This document shows positions 48,558 through 58,117 of a stretch of DNA of 64,000 nt, one piece after another. The DNA is taken from contig DASSKE010000003.1 in NCBI GenBank assembly GCA_035690865.1, forward strand, positions 124,001 to 188,000, given 5' to 3'. The notes under the pieces are model-generated. The model ran no database searches and was not told the origin of the DNA. It saw only the letters and a list, made by a program, of their open reading frames with translations. Position 1 is the first letter of the stretch. Each line of letters starts with the position of its first letter. The translations under genes and the position numbers were made by a program. Source of the stretch: CAMLQK01 sp035690865. GTDB taxonomy: Bacteria > Patescibacteriota > Saccharimonadia > Saccharimonadales > UBA4665.

Positions 48558-49598
48558 ATGAGTTTACTGAGTGGGGTATCTGCATTTTTCGGACTTGATA
48601 TCGGGACTACCGCGATTCGGCTAGTTGAGCTGCGCGGCAATGGACCGGTAAAGAATCTAGTTAAATACGCGTACGTACCCGTAGATAGCAAGATAGTTTT
48701 AAGTGATTCAAAGGCTGACCAGCAAAAGCTGGCGCAGATTGTTAAGGACCTTATGGTTCAGGCGCGTATGTCAACACGTAGTGTTGCGGTGGGGATTCCG
48801 TCACAGCGTGTGTTCACCACCGTTGTTGACTTCGACCGATTGCCACCTAGTGAGCTAGCTAAGGCAATTCGCTACCAGGCAGACTCGCTTATTCCAACAC
48901 CACTTGATCGTTCTAAGATTGATTGGGCGGTTATAGGCGACTCACCAAAAGATAAAACTAAGGTAGAGGTATTGCTGTCGAGTGTTGAGAATGAATTTGT
49001 CGAAAAACGACTCGATTTGCTTGAGTCAATAGGTTTGGACGTGATTGCTTTTGAACCAGATAACTTAGCAATTACACGCGCTTTGATTGCACAGGACAAT
49101 CCTGCGCCTCAGATGGTGCTCGATATTGGGAGCAAAACAACCGACTTGGTTGTAACAATGAATGGTTCGCCACGACTTACTCGTTCGATACCAACTGGCG
49201 CTGAAGCAATTATCCGAGCAGCGGCACAAAACCTTAATATCGACGACAAGCAGGCCCGTCAGTTCGTATTTAAGTTTGGTCTGGGTAAAGACAAACTCGA
49301 AGGTCGTATTTACGATGCCATTATTGGCACTGTTGATATTCTGACGAGCGAGATCGAAAAATCTATTAAGTTCTTCCAGAGCCGCTATGTAGATACACAA
49401 ATATCGCGCATGATTGTAACAGGTGGCGCATCGGCACTTCCCGAGTTTCCGTTATATATGGCAAACAAGTTCGGTGTCGAAGTTGAAATTGGTAACGCTT
49501 GGCGTAATATTTCTTTCTCACCCGATCGCCAAAATGAATTGTTGGCTGTGTCTAACCACTTTGGTGTTGCAGCTGGTTTAGCGGAGCGAACAGAATGA
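48558..49598 (+). CDS. pilM: Type IV pilus assembly ATPase-like protein PilM
   Basis: A 346-aa FtsA/actin-like cytoplasmic protein of the pilus inner-membrane platform. It has GLDIGTTAIRLVEL near the N-terminus, MVLDIGSKTTDLVV for the second phosphate motif, and MIVTGGASALPEFPLYMANK near the C-terminus. PilM binds the N-terminal tail of PilN in characterised systems. Its stop overlaps the pilN ATG by 4 nt. Confidence 0.93.
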   Translation: MSLLSGVSAFFGLDIGTTAIRLVELRGNGPVKNLVKYAYVPVDSKIVLSDSKADQQKLAQIVKDLMVQARMSTRSVAVGIPSQRVFTTVVDFDRLPPSELAKAIRYQADSLIPTPLDRSKIDWAVIGDSPKDKTKVEVLLSSVENEFVEKRLDLLESIGLDVIAFEPDNLAITRALIAQDNPAPQMVLDIGSKTTDLVVTMNGSPRLTRSIPTGAEAIIRAAAQNLNIDDKQARQFVFKFGLGKDKLEGRIYDAIIGTVDILTSEIEKSIKFFQSRYVDTQISRMIVTGGASALPEFPLYMANKFGVEVEIGNAWRNISFSPDRQNELLAVSNHFGVAAGLAERTE

Positions 49599-50299
49599 TC
49601 CAGTTTAACCTCTTACCTGATATTAAGCAGCAGTATCTCAAGGCTCAACGCCAGAAGCATTTGGTTATCTTTATATCTACAGTGGTAAGTATTGCTTCTT
49701 TAACGCTGTTTATTGTGCTACTGCTGGTGGTTGGTGTGTGGCAAAAGAAGAGTATTAGCGATTTGAACTCTGACATCAAAAAATATAACAACCAACTTAA
49801 AAGCACCAGTGATCTTGATAAGATTCTGACCGTCCAGAACCAGCTGCGCTCGCTCAATGGATTGCACGATAAAAAGCCGGATGTATCGCGATTATTTGGC
49901 TATCTTGAGCAGGTTACGCCGGCAAACGCCAGTATTACCAAGATGGATATTGATTACGAAAAGAACACTATTAGCGTTTCTGGCAGTGCACAGTCACTCG
50001 AAGTTGTTAACACCTATGTAGACACACTCAAGTTTACCGAGTACAAGATTACCGGTGGCGAAGGCAAGACCAACAATACAAAGAAGGCGTTTGCTGACGT
50101 AGTACTCTCTAACTTTGGCCGCGCCGAAGCAACTACCTATACTATTGAAGCAAGCTTTGACCCGGTAATCTTCAGTCAACTGAGTGACGTTGAACTTACT
50201 GTTCCTCAAAAAACGACAACCCGTTCGACTACCGAGCAACCGACCGACCTGTTTACGCAGGATACCAGCTCCGAAACAACTAACCAGACTAATCAATAG
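49595..50299 (+). CDS. pilN: Type IV pilus inner-membrane protein PilN
   Basis: A 234-aa bitopic protein. The cytoplasmic IQFNLLPDIKQQYLKAQR tail contains the NLLP motif that contacts PilM. One transmembrane helix (about 25-50) is followed by a coiled coil and a ferredoxin-like periplasm-side domain. The C-terminal 30 residues are Thr/Gln/Glu-rich. Translationally coupled to pilM. Confidence 0.9.
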   Translation: MIQFNLLPDIKQQYLKAQRQKHLVIFISTVVSIASLTLFIVLLLVVGVWQKKSISDLNSDIKKYNNQLKSTSDLDKILTVQNQLRSLNGLHDKKPDVSRLFGYLEQVTPANASITKMDIDYEKNTISVSGSAQSLEVVNTYVDTLKFTEYKITGGEGKTNNTKKAFADVVLSNFGRAEATTYTIEASFDPVIFSQLSDVELTVPQKTTTRSTTEQPTDLFTQDTSSETTNQTNQ

Positions 50300-50308
50300 G
50301 GCAAAGTA

Positions 50309-50983
50309 ATGGCACGTACAACATCACACACCAAACGATCGCTTATCGGCAAAGCCAATAGCACTATTGTGACGGCTACTGCAGTCGCTGCTTTTGTGCT
50401 GATCTTTTCGCTTGTTGCTTCCAAGTCGCTCTTTAGTCAAATGAGCTACCAGAACCGTGTTATTAATGCTAAGAAGAAGGCGGTAACACAATTACAGGAT
50501 AACCTGTCGGCACGTGATTCGCTTGTAACTTCGTACAAATCTTTCGTTGACCGTCCGCAAAATATTTTAGGCGGCGACCCGAGTGGCAGCGGTCCTCAAG
50601 ATGGCGACAACGCCAAGCTTATTTTGGATGCTTTGCCCAGTGTATATGACTTTCCAGCGTTGGCCACAAGCCTCGAAAAGCTTATAACCAGCCAGAACCT
50701 TCAGATTGTAGGCATTACTGGTACAGACCAAGAAGTAGAACAACAGTCAGCTACAACAAGCGGCGACCCGCAGCCAGTTGCGATGCCGTTCCAGGTACAG
50801 GTTGCCGGTTCGTATGACTCAATTAAGAATCTGGTGGATTTGTTCGATCGCTCGACTCGTCCATTCCAGGTGCAAACAGTGAGCCTTGGCGGTAACCAAA
50901 GCAACATGACTATGACACTTGCAGCACAGACCTACTACCAACCTGCCAAGTCGTTTAAGATCAAAACTGAGGTAGTAAAATGA
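50309..50983 (+). CDS. pilO: Type IV pilus inner-membrane protein PilO
   Basis: A 224-aa bitopic protein with one transmembrane helix (about 19-45), a coiled-coil segment, and a C-terminal domain similar to PilO (PFQVQVAGSYDSIKNLVDLF; DRSTRPFQVQTVSLGG). In the family it pairs with PilN to form the platform. Its stop overlaps the next start by 4 nt (ATGA). Confidence 0.85.
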   Translation: MARTTSHTKRSLIGKANSTIVTATAVAAFVLIFSLVASKSLFSQMSYQNRVINAKKKAVTQLQDNLSARDSLVTSYKSFVDRPQNILGGDPSGSGPQDGDNAKLILDALPSVYDFPALATSLEKLITSQNLQIVGITGTDQEVEQQSATTSGDPQPVAMPFQVQVAGSYDSIKNLVDLFDRSTRPFQVQTVSLGGNQSNMTMTLAAQTYYQPAKSFKIKTEVVK

Positions 50984-51231
50984 AACAAAAAGATATAGCA
51001 CTCATTTTAGTCATTGTTGTTTTTAGCGGTGTTGTGTCGTTCATAGTTTCTGGAGCCGTGTTTGCGCCCGCTAAAGACCGTCAGCAGAATGTAGAAGTAG
51101 TTGATCCAATTACGGCTAACTTTACCGACCCTGATGATACATACTTCAACAGCAATGCTGTTGATCCGACCCAGCTCATTCAGATTGGCACAAGTACAAA
51201 CCCAACGCCATTCAATGGGACCACGCAGTAA
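50980..51231 (+). CDS. Small pilus-locus membrane protein
   Basis: An 83-aa protein with a transmembrane helix (about 6-28) and a short outer tail with DPTQLIQIGTSTNPTPFNG. It sits where pilP lies in other loci but has neither a lipobox nor the PilP beta domain; since no secretin is present, it is a likely replacement part of the platform (inference). Coupled to pilO by ATGA overlap. Confidence 0.65.
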   Translation: MKQKDIALILVIVVFSGVVSFIVSGAVFAPAKDRQQNVEVVDPITANFTDPDDTYFNSNAVDPTQLIQIGTSTNPTPFNGTTQ

Positions 51232-51252
51232 CCGTAGCCGAGGCTTTGCCGT

Positions 51253-53058
51253 ATGAGTGTTTTGTCCACAACCGCCCAAAAGCAGGTTGAAGATACGCTG
51301 GTTAAAGAGGGAATACTCGCCCAGGATAAGCTGGACGAGCTTAAATCTGAAGCCGAAAAACAGCATACGCCGCTTTTGAGCTTTCTTGTGGCCAACAAGC
51401 ATGTTTCTGACGAGGCGATGACCAAGACTATCGCTCATGTCACAAAGGTTCCGTATGTAAATTTGAGCAGCGCTCATATTGACCCTGAAGTGCTGGAGCT
51501 GCTGCCACAGGAAACCGCCGAGCGGTATATGGCTGTTCCTTTGGGCGAGATGCAGAATCGTCTGGTAGTGGCCATGCTTGATGCCGATAACGTGCAGGCA
51601 GTAGACTTTTTGTCGAATAAGATCGGCCGGCCCCTCAAAGTGTATGCTGCCAGCGAAGCGGGTATTCGCCAGGTATTGCACCAATATCAGGCAAATCTTT
51701 CTAAGCAAGTAGTTGGTGAAATTACCAGCATGGATGATGTCACGGCCGCTGCCGAAGCGACTGAACTTGATAATATCCAAAAAAACGTTGGCGACAAGAA
51801 TATTAAAACCATCGTACAGGATTCGCCAATTAGCAAGGCACTCTCGACTATCCTTGAGTTTGCGGCTAAAAATGGTGCCAGTGACGTGCACATTGAGCCA
51901 CTACAAGATGGTCTTAAGATACGTTGCCGCATTGACGGTATTCTGCGCGAGATTCTGCGTTTGCCAAAATCTATCGAACCACCGCTCGTTTCGCGCATTA
52001 AAATTCTTTCTAACCTGAAGATTGACGAACATCGTGTGCCGCAGGACGGTGAATTTAGTATTGCCGCTGCCGGCCGCACAATCGACCTTCGTATCGCTAT
52101 TTCGCCGGTAGTGTGGGGCGAACAGGTGGTTATCCGTTTGCTCGACAAAACGGGCACAAGTCTCAAGCTTGAGGATATGGGTTATCGCGGTCGCGCGTTG
52201 CGCTCTATCCGTGAAGGTATCAAGGGCTCAAATGGCATGATTCTTACCTCTGGTCCAACCGGATCAGGTAAGTCAACTTCGCTCTATGCGCTGCTGCAAG
52301 AAGTAAAGAGCGATGGCATTAACATTGTCACGCTTGAAGATCCAGTCGAGTACAAAATGGACGGCATTAACCAAATTCAGGTCAATGCTGAAGTAGGGCT
52401 AACGTTTGCGAGCGGCTTGCGGTCTATTCTGCGTCAAGACCCTGACGTTGTGATGGTGGGGGAGATCCGTGATAAAGAAACGGCTGAGCTTGCCGTGCAG
52501 GCTGCCTTAACTGGACACCTTGTATTTAGTACATTACACACCAACTCAGCGGCCGGTATTTTGCCCCGTTTGCTCGATATGGGGATTGAGCCATTCCTTA
52601 TTGCCTCAACCGTGCGCACGGTTATTGGCCAGCGTTTGGTGCGCCGTATTGCTAAGGACAGCGAAACATATCAATCGGATAAGGTAGAAACCGAGGCAGT
52701 AAAAGCGGCGCTCGGGACACTTTTGCCCAAGACCAAAGAAGAAATGGCGGCAGTGGCCAAAGATCTTGGCTACGAGAACTTGCCACTTGCGGGTCAAAAT
52801 GCTTATACTTTAACTAAGGGCATTGATAGCCCGGCCGCACCTGGGGGATATAAGGGGCGTATGGGAATCTATGAGGTCTTTGGCATTACGCCAGAGATTC
52901 AGGATCTTATCCTTAAACGAGCCACCAGTGCAGACATCGAAGCTCTCGCAAGAAAGCAGGGTATGGTGACAATGCGGCAGGATGGCTATCTGAAAGCCTT
53001 AGCAGGCCAAACTACAGTAACAGAAATTAACCGCGTGGCAAGTGCGGATAGCGCGTAA
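51253..53058 (+). CDS. pilB: Type IV pilus extension ATPase PilB (GspE family)
   Basis: A 601-aa hexameric ATPase powering pilus extension. The N-terminal MshEN/GspE-N-like domain (about 1-150) is followed by the motor: Walker A SGPTGSGKSTSLYALL (about 333), Asp box DPDVVMVGEIRDKETAELAV, and His box TGHLVFSTLHTNSA. The zinc-binding tetracysteine of canonical PilB/GspE is absent; that region (about 470-535) has no cysteine and is enlarged. GRMGIYEVF follows as usual. Precedes pilT and pilC. Confidence 0.95.
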   Translation: MSVLSTTAQKQVEDTLVKEGILAQDKLDELKSEAEKQHTPLLSFLVANKHVSDEAMTKTIAHVTKVPYVNLSSAHIDPEVLELLPQETAERYMAVPLGEMQNRLVVAMLDADNVQAVDFLSNKIGRPLKVYAASEAGIRQVLHQYQANLSKQVVGEITSMDDVTAAAEATELDNIQKNVGDKNIKTIVQDSPISKALSTILEFAAKNGASDVHIEPLQDGLKIRCRIDGILREILRLPKSIEPPLVSRIKILSNLKIDEHRVPQDGEFSIAAAGRTIDLRIAISPVVWGEQVVIRLLDKTGTSLKLEDMGYRGRALRSIREGIKGSNGMILTSGPTGSGKSTSLYALLQEVKSDGINIVTLEDPVEYKMDGINQIQVNAEVGLTFASGLRSILRQDPDVVMVGEIRDKETAELAVQAALTGHLVFSTLHTNSAAGILPRLLDMGIEPFLIASTVRTVIGQRLVRRIAKDSETYQSDKVETEAVKAALGTLLPKTKEEMAAVAKDLGYENLPLAGQNAYTLTKGIDSPAAPGGYKGRMGIYEVFGITPEIQDLILKRATSADIEALARKQGMVTMRQDGYLKALAGQTTVTEINRVASADSA

Positions 53059-53080
53059 ACAAAGGGTGGAGAGAAGTAAC

Positions 53081-54148
53081 ATGCAAGGGCAACCGCGAAT
53101 CGAAGTTTTACTAGAAGAAGTCGTTAAGAAGAAAGCTTCCGACCTGCACCTTCAGGTTGGTTTGCCGCCAATGATACGAGTGAATGGTGCATTGACGCCC
53201 GTAAGTGGGGCAAACCCCTTAACTGATGAAGATGTCGAAACGCTCATTTTTGCTATTTTGGACGAAGATCAGAAGCAGATCTTGCTCAAGGACAAAGAAT
53301 TTGACTTCAGTTTTGCATTTGGTGACCTTGGCCGCTTCCGTGTTAACGCCTTTCATGAACGTGGCAACTTAGCCGGCGCTTTGCGACTTATTCCTAACGA
53401 GATTCTTACTATCGAGCAACTTGGTTTGCCGCCTATTGTGAACAAGTTTGCTGAGTACCCACGGGGCTTAGTGTTAGTAACCGGTCCAACCGGATCAGGT
53501 AAATCTACTACGCTTGCAGCCATGATCCATAAGATTAACCTTGAGCGGGCAGAGCATATTATTACAATCGAAGACCCAATTGAGTACACACATCGCTCTA
53601 AGCGCTCGGTGATTGTGCAGCGAGAAGTGCACTACGACACCTACTCATTCTCGGCAGCCTTGCGGTCTGCCTTGCGTGAAGACCCGGACGTTGTGCTTAT
53701 TGGTGAGATGCGCGACCTCGAAACTATTGCGTCGGCAATTACTATCGCCGAAACCGGTCACTTAGTCTTTGCAACATTGCACACCAACTCGGCAGCGCAA
53801 TCTATTGACCGTATGATCGACGTGTTCCCGCCACACCAGCAGGCGCAAATTCGCTCGCAGCTGTCTAATATCCTTATGGCGGTTTGCTCGCAACGTCTTA
53901 TCCCAGCCATTGGCGGAGGCCGTATTGCTGCTGCCGAGATCCTGGTTGCCACTCCGGCAGTGCGTAATATTATCCGCGAAGGCAAGACGCACCAGCTCGA
54001 AGCAGTTATTCAGACCGGTGGTGAGTTTGGTATGCAATCTATGGATAAGACACTCGTCAACCTAGTACACAACGGTACCATTAGCTATGATGAGGCTCGT
54101 CAGTTCGCTGTAGATCAAGATGAACTTGATCGGTTGATGAGGGGATAG
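53081..54148 (+). CDS. pilT: Type IV pilus retraction ATPase PilT
   Basis: A 355-aa retraction motor. Residues 1-110 form the PilT N-terminal PAS-like domain (KKASDLHLQVGLPPMIRVNG), then Walker A GPTGSGKSTTLAAM (about 134), DPDVVLIGEMRDLETIASAI, and the His box GHLVFATLHTNSAAQSIDRM. AIRNLIRE, the retraction-associated motif, appears here as AVRNIIRE. ATG 53081 follows GGAGAG; the in-frame ATG 53042 overlaps pilB and is not preferred. Its presence suggests retractile pili (twitching or DNA uptake). Confidence 0.95.
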   Translation: MQGQPRIEVLLEEVVKKKASDLHLQVGLPPMIRVNGALTPVSGANPLTDEDVETLIFAILDEDQKQILLKDKEFDFSFAFGDLGRFRVNAFHERGNLAGALRLIPNEILTIEQLGLPPIVNKFAEYPRGLVLVTGPTGSGKSTTLAAMIHKINLERAEHIITIEDPIEYTHRSKRSVIVQREVHYDTYSFSAALRSALREDPDVVLIGEMRDLETIASAITIAETGHLVFATLHTNSAAQSIDRMIDVFPPHQQAQIRSQLSNILMAVCSQRLIPAIGGGRIAAAEILVATPAVRNIIREGKTHQLEAVIQTGGEFGMQSMDKTLVNLVHNGTISYDEARQFAVDQDELDRLMRG

Positions 54149-54155
54149 GTAAGGT

Positions 54156-55370
54156 ATGCTTTCGTACAAATATACGGCGCGGGATCCAGCAACAGGTGGT
54201 GTCGTTAAGGCAACTGTCGAGGCCGAGAGTGAGCAGGCAGCAGCTAAGCTCATTCATAAAGAAGGGCTTGTACCGATAGACATTAACCTGGCCGAGGGTG
54301 GAGCAACAGGAATACGCGCTCGCTTTAATCGGGTTAAGGTCAAGGATAAGGTGCTCTTTTCGCGGCAGCTTTCCACTCTTATCAATGCTGGTTTGCCATT
54401 GGTGCAAAGCTTGCGGAGCGTATCGGAGCAGACAACCAGTAAGCCGCTCAAAGTTGTCCTAAGTAAAGTTATCGCAGATGTGGAATCTGGCTCTACATTA
54501 GCAGATGCTATGGCAAAGCATCCCCAAACTTTTAACCAGGTATATATTAGTTTGATTGCCGCAGGTGAGGCTTCGGGTACGCTGGATAAAGCTTTGGAGC
54601 GCTTGGCGATCCAGCAAGAAAAAGATGCTGACCTAGCCGGAAAAATTCGCGGTGCTATGGTGTACCCAATTATCGTACTATTGGTAATGATTGGTGTGTT
54701 AGGGTTTATGCTTGTTAAGGTGTTGCCTCAGGTGCAACAACTATACCAGGACTTGCCAGGTGCGAACCTGCCACTTATTACGCAGATACTACTAGCGATA
54801 TCGAACTTTATTATCCACCGCTGGTGGCTAGTGATTATTATGCTCGGCTTTTTGATCTTCCTGACAACTCGCTGGGCGCGAACGGCAGGTGGTAAGCAGC
54901 TTATCGACCGCTGGAAGATGGTTGCCTGGCCGGTTGGCCCATTGTTTATGAAGATGTACATGGCACGTTTTGCCCGTACAGGGACAACGCTTGTTGCAAG
55001 TGGTGTGCCATTGCTGCAAGTTCTTAACATTACGAGCAACTCCATTAACAATATCCACATTGAGCGGTCAATTACTAAGGCAGCAGACAAGGTAAAGGGT
55101 GGTAAGTCGCTTGCTGATGCCATTCAAAATGACCAGAACTTTCTGCCGCTTGTGCCGAACATGATCCGTATTGGTGAACAATCGGGTTCTATGGAGCAGA
55201 TGCTTGCTAAAACTGCTGAGTATTACGAGAAAGAGGTTGATAACGAAGTTAAAGCCATTTCGACTATTATTGAGCCAGTTCTTATGGTGATTATGGGTGT
55301 CATGGCCTTTATTATCGTTGCTGCCGTATTGCTGCCGATTTACGGTTTGGCAGGCCAGTCGTTCGTATAA
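54156..55370 (+). CDS. pilC: Type IV pilus platform protein PilC (GspF family)
   Basis: A 404-aa polytopic membrane protein with two repeated GspF helical domains (VLFSRQLSTLINAGLPLVQS near 65; MARFARTGTTLVASGVPLLQ near 270) and three transmembrane segments (about 168-190, 218-240, 370-395). It couples the ATPases to pilin insertion. The start lies 7 nt after the pilT stop with a TAGG SD. Confidence 0.94.
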   Translation: MLSYKYTARDPATGGVVKATVEAESEQAAAKLIHKEGLVPIDINLAEGGATGIRARFNRVKVKDKVLFSRQLSTLINAGLPLVQSLRSVSEQTTSKPLKVVLSKVIADVESGSTLADAMAKHPQTFNQVYISLIAAGEASGTLDKALERLAIQQEKDADLAGKIRGAMVYPIIVLLVMIGVLGFMLVKVLPQVQQLYQDLPGANLPLITQILLAISNFIIHRWWLVIIMLGFLIFLTTRWARTAGGKQLIDRWKMVAWPVGPLFMKMYMARFARTGTTLVASGVPLLQVLNITSNSINNIHIERSITKAADKVKGGKSLADAIQNDQNFLPLVPNMIRIGEQSGSMEQMLAKTAEYYEKEVDNEVKAISTIIEPVLMVIMGVMAFIIVAAVLLPIYGLAGQSFV

Positions 55371-55389
55371 GATAAGTTTATAAAATCTC

Positions 55390-55418
55390 TTGCTTTTTAA
55401 AGAAGATACCGGTATTAT
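55390..55418 (+). promoter_or_regulatory. Promoter of the major pilin gene
   Basis: TTGCTT (55390-55395), a 17-bp spacer and TATTAT (55413-55418). The leader of about 37 nt carries AAAGGGGG, so the pilin has its own strong expression unit. Confidence 0.7.
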
Positions 55419-55461
55419 CCAAGCATAAGCGTAAAAATTAATGCAAAGGGGGCATTTGCAC

Positions 55462-55902
55462 ATGTCTAACATAAAAAATCGTAAGGATGGGTTCACCATC
55501 ATCGAGGTATTGATCGTTCTGGCGATTGCTGGTTTGATCATGCTGATCGTGTTCCTAGCCGTTCCCGCTCTACAGCGAAATTCCCGCAATACCCAGCGTA
55601 AGAACGACGTAGCGAACATTCTCGGTGCAGTGAATGAATTCACAAACAACAACGGTGGTACCTTGCCAGCAGCAGCTAGTGACTTTACTGGTAACGCGAA
55701 GCTTGGTTACTACTCAACCAGTGACGTTACGTATGTTACGAGTGGTACAGCTGGTACTACTACCTCAACGGTTTACATCGTAAAAGGTGCTAAATGTACA
55801 AACGCTACTACAACGCCTGCAACTGGATCGTCCCGTCAGTTCGCAGCCTGGTACTACGTTGAGACCAGCAGCGGTACAATGGGTCAGTGTCAAGAAGGTT
55901 AG
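55462..55902 (+). CDS. Type IV pilin, probable major subunit
   Basis: A 146-aa prepilin with a short basic leader (10 residues, ending in Gly) and the cleavage site G/FTIIEVLIVLAIAGLIML, with Glu at mature position 5. The globular part is small and Gly/Thr/Ser-rich with two cysteines (KCTNATT and GQCQEG) that may form a disulphide loop. ATG 55462 has AAAGGGGG 9 nt upstream; the in-frame ATG 55441 precedes that SD. A separate promoter and a strong terminator make it monocistronic, as expected of a major pilin. Confidence 0.9.
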   Translation: MSNIKNRKDGFTIIEVLIVLAIAGLIMLIVFLAVPALQRNSRNTQRKNDVANILGAVNEFTNNNGGTLPAAASDFTGNAKLGYYSTSDVTYVTSGTAGTTTSTVYIVKGAKCTNATTTPATGSSRQFAAWYYVETSSGTMGQCQEG

Positions 55903-55932
55903 TTTAACGCTTAAATAGCCTTCCAAGCACAA

Positions 55933-55966
55933 ACAAGCCTCGATGTTTAGTCGAGGCTTGTTTTTT
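55933..55966 (+). terminator. Intrinsic terminator after the pilin gene
   Basis: Perfect 11-bp stem, ACAAGCCTCGA (55933-55943) and TCGAGGCTTGT (55951-55961), 7-nt loop, followed by TTTTT(T). Confidence 0.93.
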
Positions 55967-56002
55967 AGTTTTTCAGCTTGACGCACCTAAGGTGGTAGTG
56001 GT

Positions 56003-56008
56003 TACAAT
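56003..56008 (+). promoter_or_regulatory. -10 element of the 56016 gene
   Basis: TACAAT ends 7 nt before ATG 56016; no SD; leaderless start. Confidence 0.5.
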
Positions 56009-56015
56009 AGAGTCT

Positions 56016-57266
56016 ATGGAACATCGCCACCGCAGGATAGTACGAATTATGGTTATTATGACTACTATTCTTGCGGGGGTGGTCTTAAGTACTGTACGAG
56101 CAGGACAGATTCCTTACCAATCCACAGATACCACGCCAGCAGTGGCTTATACGGACCCCACCCTAGCACAAGCCCGGCAAGGTAATCGTGGCAATACCGA
56201 TGAGCAACCACAAAAGATTCCGTCACCTGATGTAACTCTGCCAATGCGGAGGGGTGCAGAGCAGTGGACTAAAACTGTAGGGGGCACACTCCGGCAAAGC
56301 CAGCTATGGAATTTCCAGCAGGTGTATAGGCTCAAGGCGCAGGTGATTATTCCTAGAGGGGTGACGCTTACTATAGACGCCGGAACGCTCGTAGAAGTCC
56401 AGGATGCGGTAACAACAGCATTTGCCGTCCAAGAGGGAGGTAGCCTTATTATCCGTGGCGCAAGTAACAACTATGTTTCTATTGTGGGGGCGTCCAGCAC
56501 GACTGCCGGCAGTGTTGCGGTCCAGGTTAGTGGCGGCACCTTTACTGCTAATGGCGCGCATATTGTAGGTTTTGAACGCGCCGTGCAGTTAACAGCCGCC
56601 GGGGGCGCCACCGAAATTGAAGGTAGCAATTTAGAGGGAAGTATTGTTGCGCCGTACCCGATATCGATGCGCGACACAATCTTGCAGCCGCAAGGAGGAT
56701 ACCCTTATGCAGTCGATCTGCGGAATAATTCCGACGTAAGCGGCTTTGCTTTGGGCGGTCCTCATGCAAATATTCTTACTGGCGAGGCAAGCAGGCGGGT
56801 CGTTGCAGTTGGCAGTGCTGAGATACCTCAAGGTAGAGAATGGCTGATCGATTCCTCAAGCAGAGCCGTGCTGTATAGCGACGGAGGGCTGGAAGTTGCT
56901 GGCAGCCTTACTATGAAAGGCGGCACCTTTCTTAAAGCAACGCAAAGTTATGCTCTTATCGCTCGCGAGGGAAGCCAGGTGATATTGGCTGGCGATGCTG
57001 ATAATCCAGTATATATTAGCAGCTTTCGTGATGACACCCTTGCCGGTGATTCTAATGACGATGGCTTAAGTCAAGGCAGCGACGGTGATTATGCGAGTGC
57101 GTGGTATGAAGGTGCGGGGGCAAAGATTCAGGCTCAGCATGTTCGTATTCAATATGCGCAATCTTGTGCTTCACAAGCTGCGGATAATACGGAGTCTTCT
57201 TTAGCTGACGTTTCATGTCATGCCGCGCCAGAAGCAGCCGCAAGTTCCACCACATCAAACCTGTAG
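56016..57266 (+). CDS. Secreted beta-helix-like protein in the pilus locus
   Basis: A 416-aa protein with a signal-peptide-like N-terminus (basic MEHRHRRIVR, hydrophobic IMVIMTTILAGVVLS, possible cleavage near VRAGQ). Residues about 85-350 read like right-handed beta-helix turns (VIIPRGVTLTIDAGTLVEVQ; GGSLIIRGASNNYVSIVGAS; LEVAGSLTMKGGTFLKATQS). An Asp-rich stretch DSNDDGLSQGSDGDY near 345-360 could bind calcium. No anchor at the C-terminus. It may be a surface adhesin or pilus-associated protein. The leaderless -10 supports ATG 56016 over an upstream in-frame GTG. Confidence 0.65.
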   Translation: MEHRHRRIVRIMVIMTTILAGVVLSTVRAGQIPYQSTDTTPAVAYTDPTLAQARQGNRGNTDEQPQKIPSPDVTLPMRRGAEQWTKTVGGTLRQSQLWNFQQVYRLKAQVIIPRGVTLTIDAGTLVEVQDAVTTAFAVQEGGSLIIRGASNNYVSIVGASSTTAGSVAVQVSGGTFTANGAHIVGFERAVQLTAAGGATEIEGSNLEGSIVAPYPISMRDTILQPQGGYPYAVDLRNNSDVSGFALGGPHANILTGEASRRVVAVGSAEIPQGREWLIDSSSRAVLYSDGGLEVAGSLTMKGGTFLKATQSYALIAREGSQVILAGDADNPVYISSFRDDTLAGDSNDDGLSQGSDGDYASAWYEGAGAKIQAQHVRIQYAQSCASQAADNTESSLADVSCHAAPEAAASSTTSNL

Positions 57267-57267
57267 G

Positions 57268-57276
57268 TGTGATACT
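57268..57276 (+). promoter_or_regulatory. Extended -10 of pilD
   Basis: TG-T-GATACT ends 9 nt before ATG 57286; no SD. This places the start at 57286 rather than the upstream in-frame ATG 57220. Confidence 0.5.
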
Positions 57277-57285
57277 ATAAGCGGT

Positions 57286-58083
57286 ATGGAAATGTCGTGG
57301 CTTATCGCTTTAACAGGGTTAGGACTTATATTCGGTAGTTTTGTGAATGCACTAGTATGGCGTTTGCACGAAGGCCGTGACTGGGTCAAGGAACGCTCGG
57401 AGTGCAACCACTGTCATCATGTGCTTGGCCCGCTCGATCTTATTCCGGTTGTCAGCTGGATCGTTCTTAAGGGAAAATGCCGGTATTGTCACGAGAAGAT
57501 CGAAGACAGCCCCTGGATTGAGATTTCGCTAGCTGTGTTATTCGTCGTATCTTATATTGCTTGGCCTATTGCATTACATGGCGTTGGGCTGTATCAATTT
57601 GCGTTCTGGCTTGTTTTATTAGTCGGTTTTATGTCACTCCTGGTATATGATCTGCGCTGGATGTTGCTGCCAGACGGAGTCGTGTTCACGCTTGTGGGTA
57701 TAGCTCTTATGGAATTGGTTGGCCAAGTCATTTTTTACCACTTTAGTATCTCACAAGTGATGTCGAGCCTTGCAGGAGCAATTGTACTTAGTGGAATCTT
57801 TTACCTTATCTTTCAGGTATCAAAAGGTGAGTGGATTGGTGGCGGCGATGTAAAGCTGGCAATTGTGCTCGGTTTGTTGGCGGGTGATCCGCTGCGTAGT
57901 ACATTGCTTCTTTTCGTTGCATCGTTCCTGGGGTTGTTTGCGGCACTTCCTCAGATTGTACAAAAGAAGGGCCAGTCGCTGAACCTTAAAATACCTTTTG
58001 GCCCCTTCTTGATTGGTGGGCTTATTGTGGTGCAGCTTTTTGGCACGCCTATCATCAACTGGTACGTTGGTCTGTTTGCCTAA
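57286..58083 (+). CDS. pilD: Prepilin peptidase/N-methyltransferase PilD
   Basis: A 265-aa polytopic membrane aspartic protease that cleaves prepilin leaders after Gly and methylates the new N-terminus. The N-terminal domain has GSFVNALVWRLHEGRDWVKE and the two CxxC pairs (CNHC, CRYC). The catalytic Asp residues lie in YDLRWMLLPDG and GGGDVKLAIVLG (GxGD). About seven to eight transmembrane helices. Confidence 0.94.
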   Translation: MEMSWLIALTGLGLIFGSFVNALVWRLHEGRDWVKERSECNHCHHVLGPLDLIPVVSWIVLKGKCRYCHEKIEDSPWIEISLAVLFVVSYIAWPIALHGVGLYQFAFWLVLLVGFMSLLVYDLRWMLLPDGVVFTLVGIALMELVGQVIFYHFSISQVMSSLAGAIVLSGIFYLIFQVSKGEWIGGGDVKLAIVLGLLAGDPLRSTLLLFVASFLGLFAALPQIVQKKGQSLNLKIPFGPFLIGGLIVVQLFGTPIINWYVGLFA

Positions 58084-58117
58084 AAGCTAAGAAAAAGCCT
58101 TTGCCCGACACTGCTTA

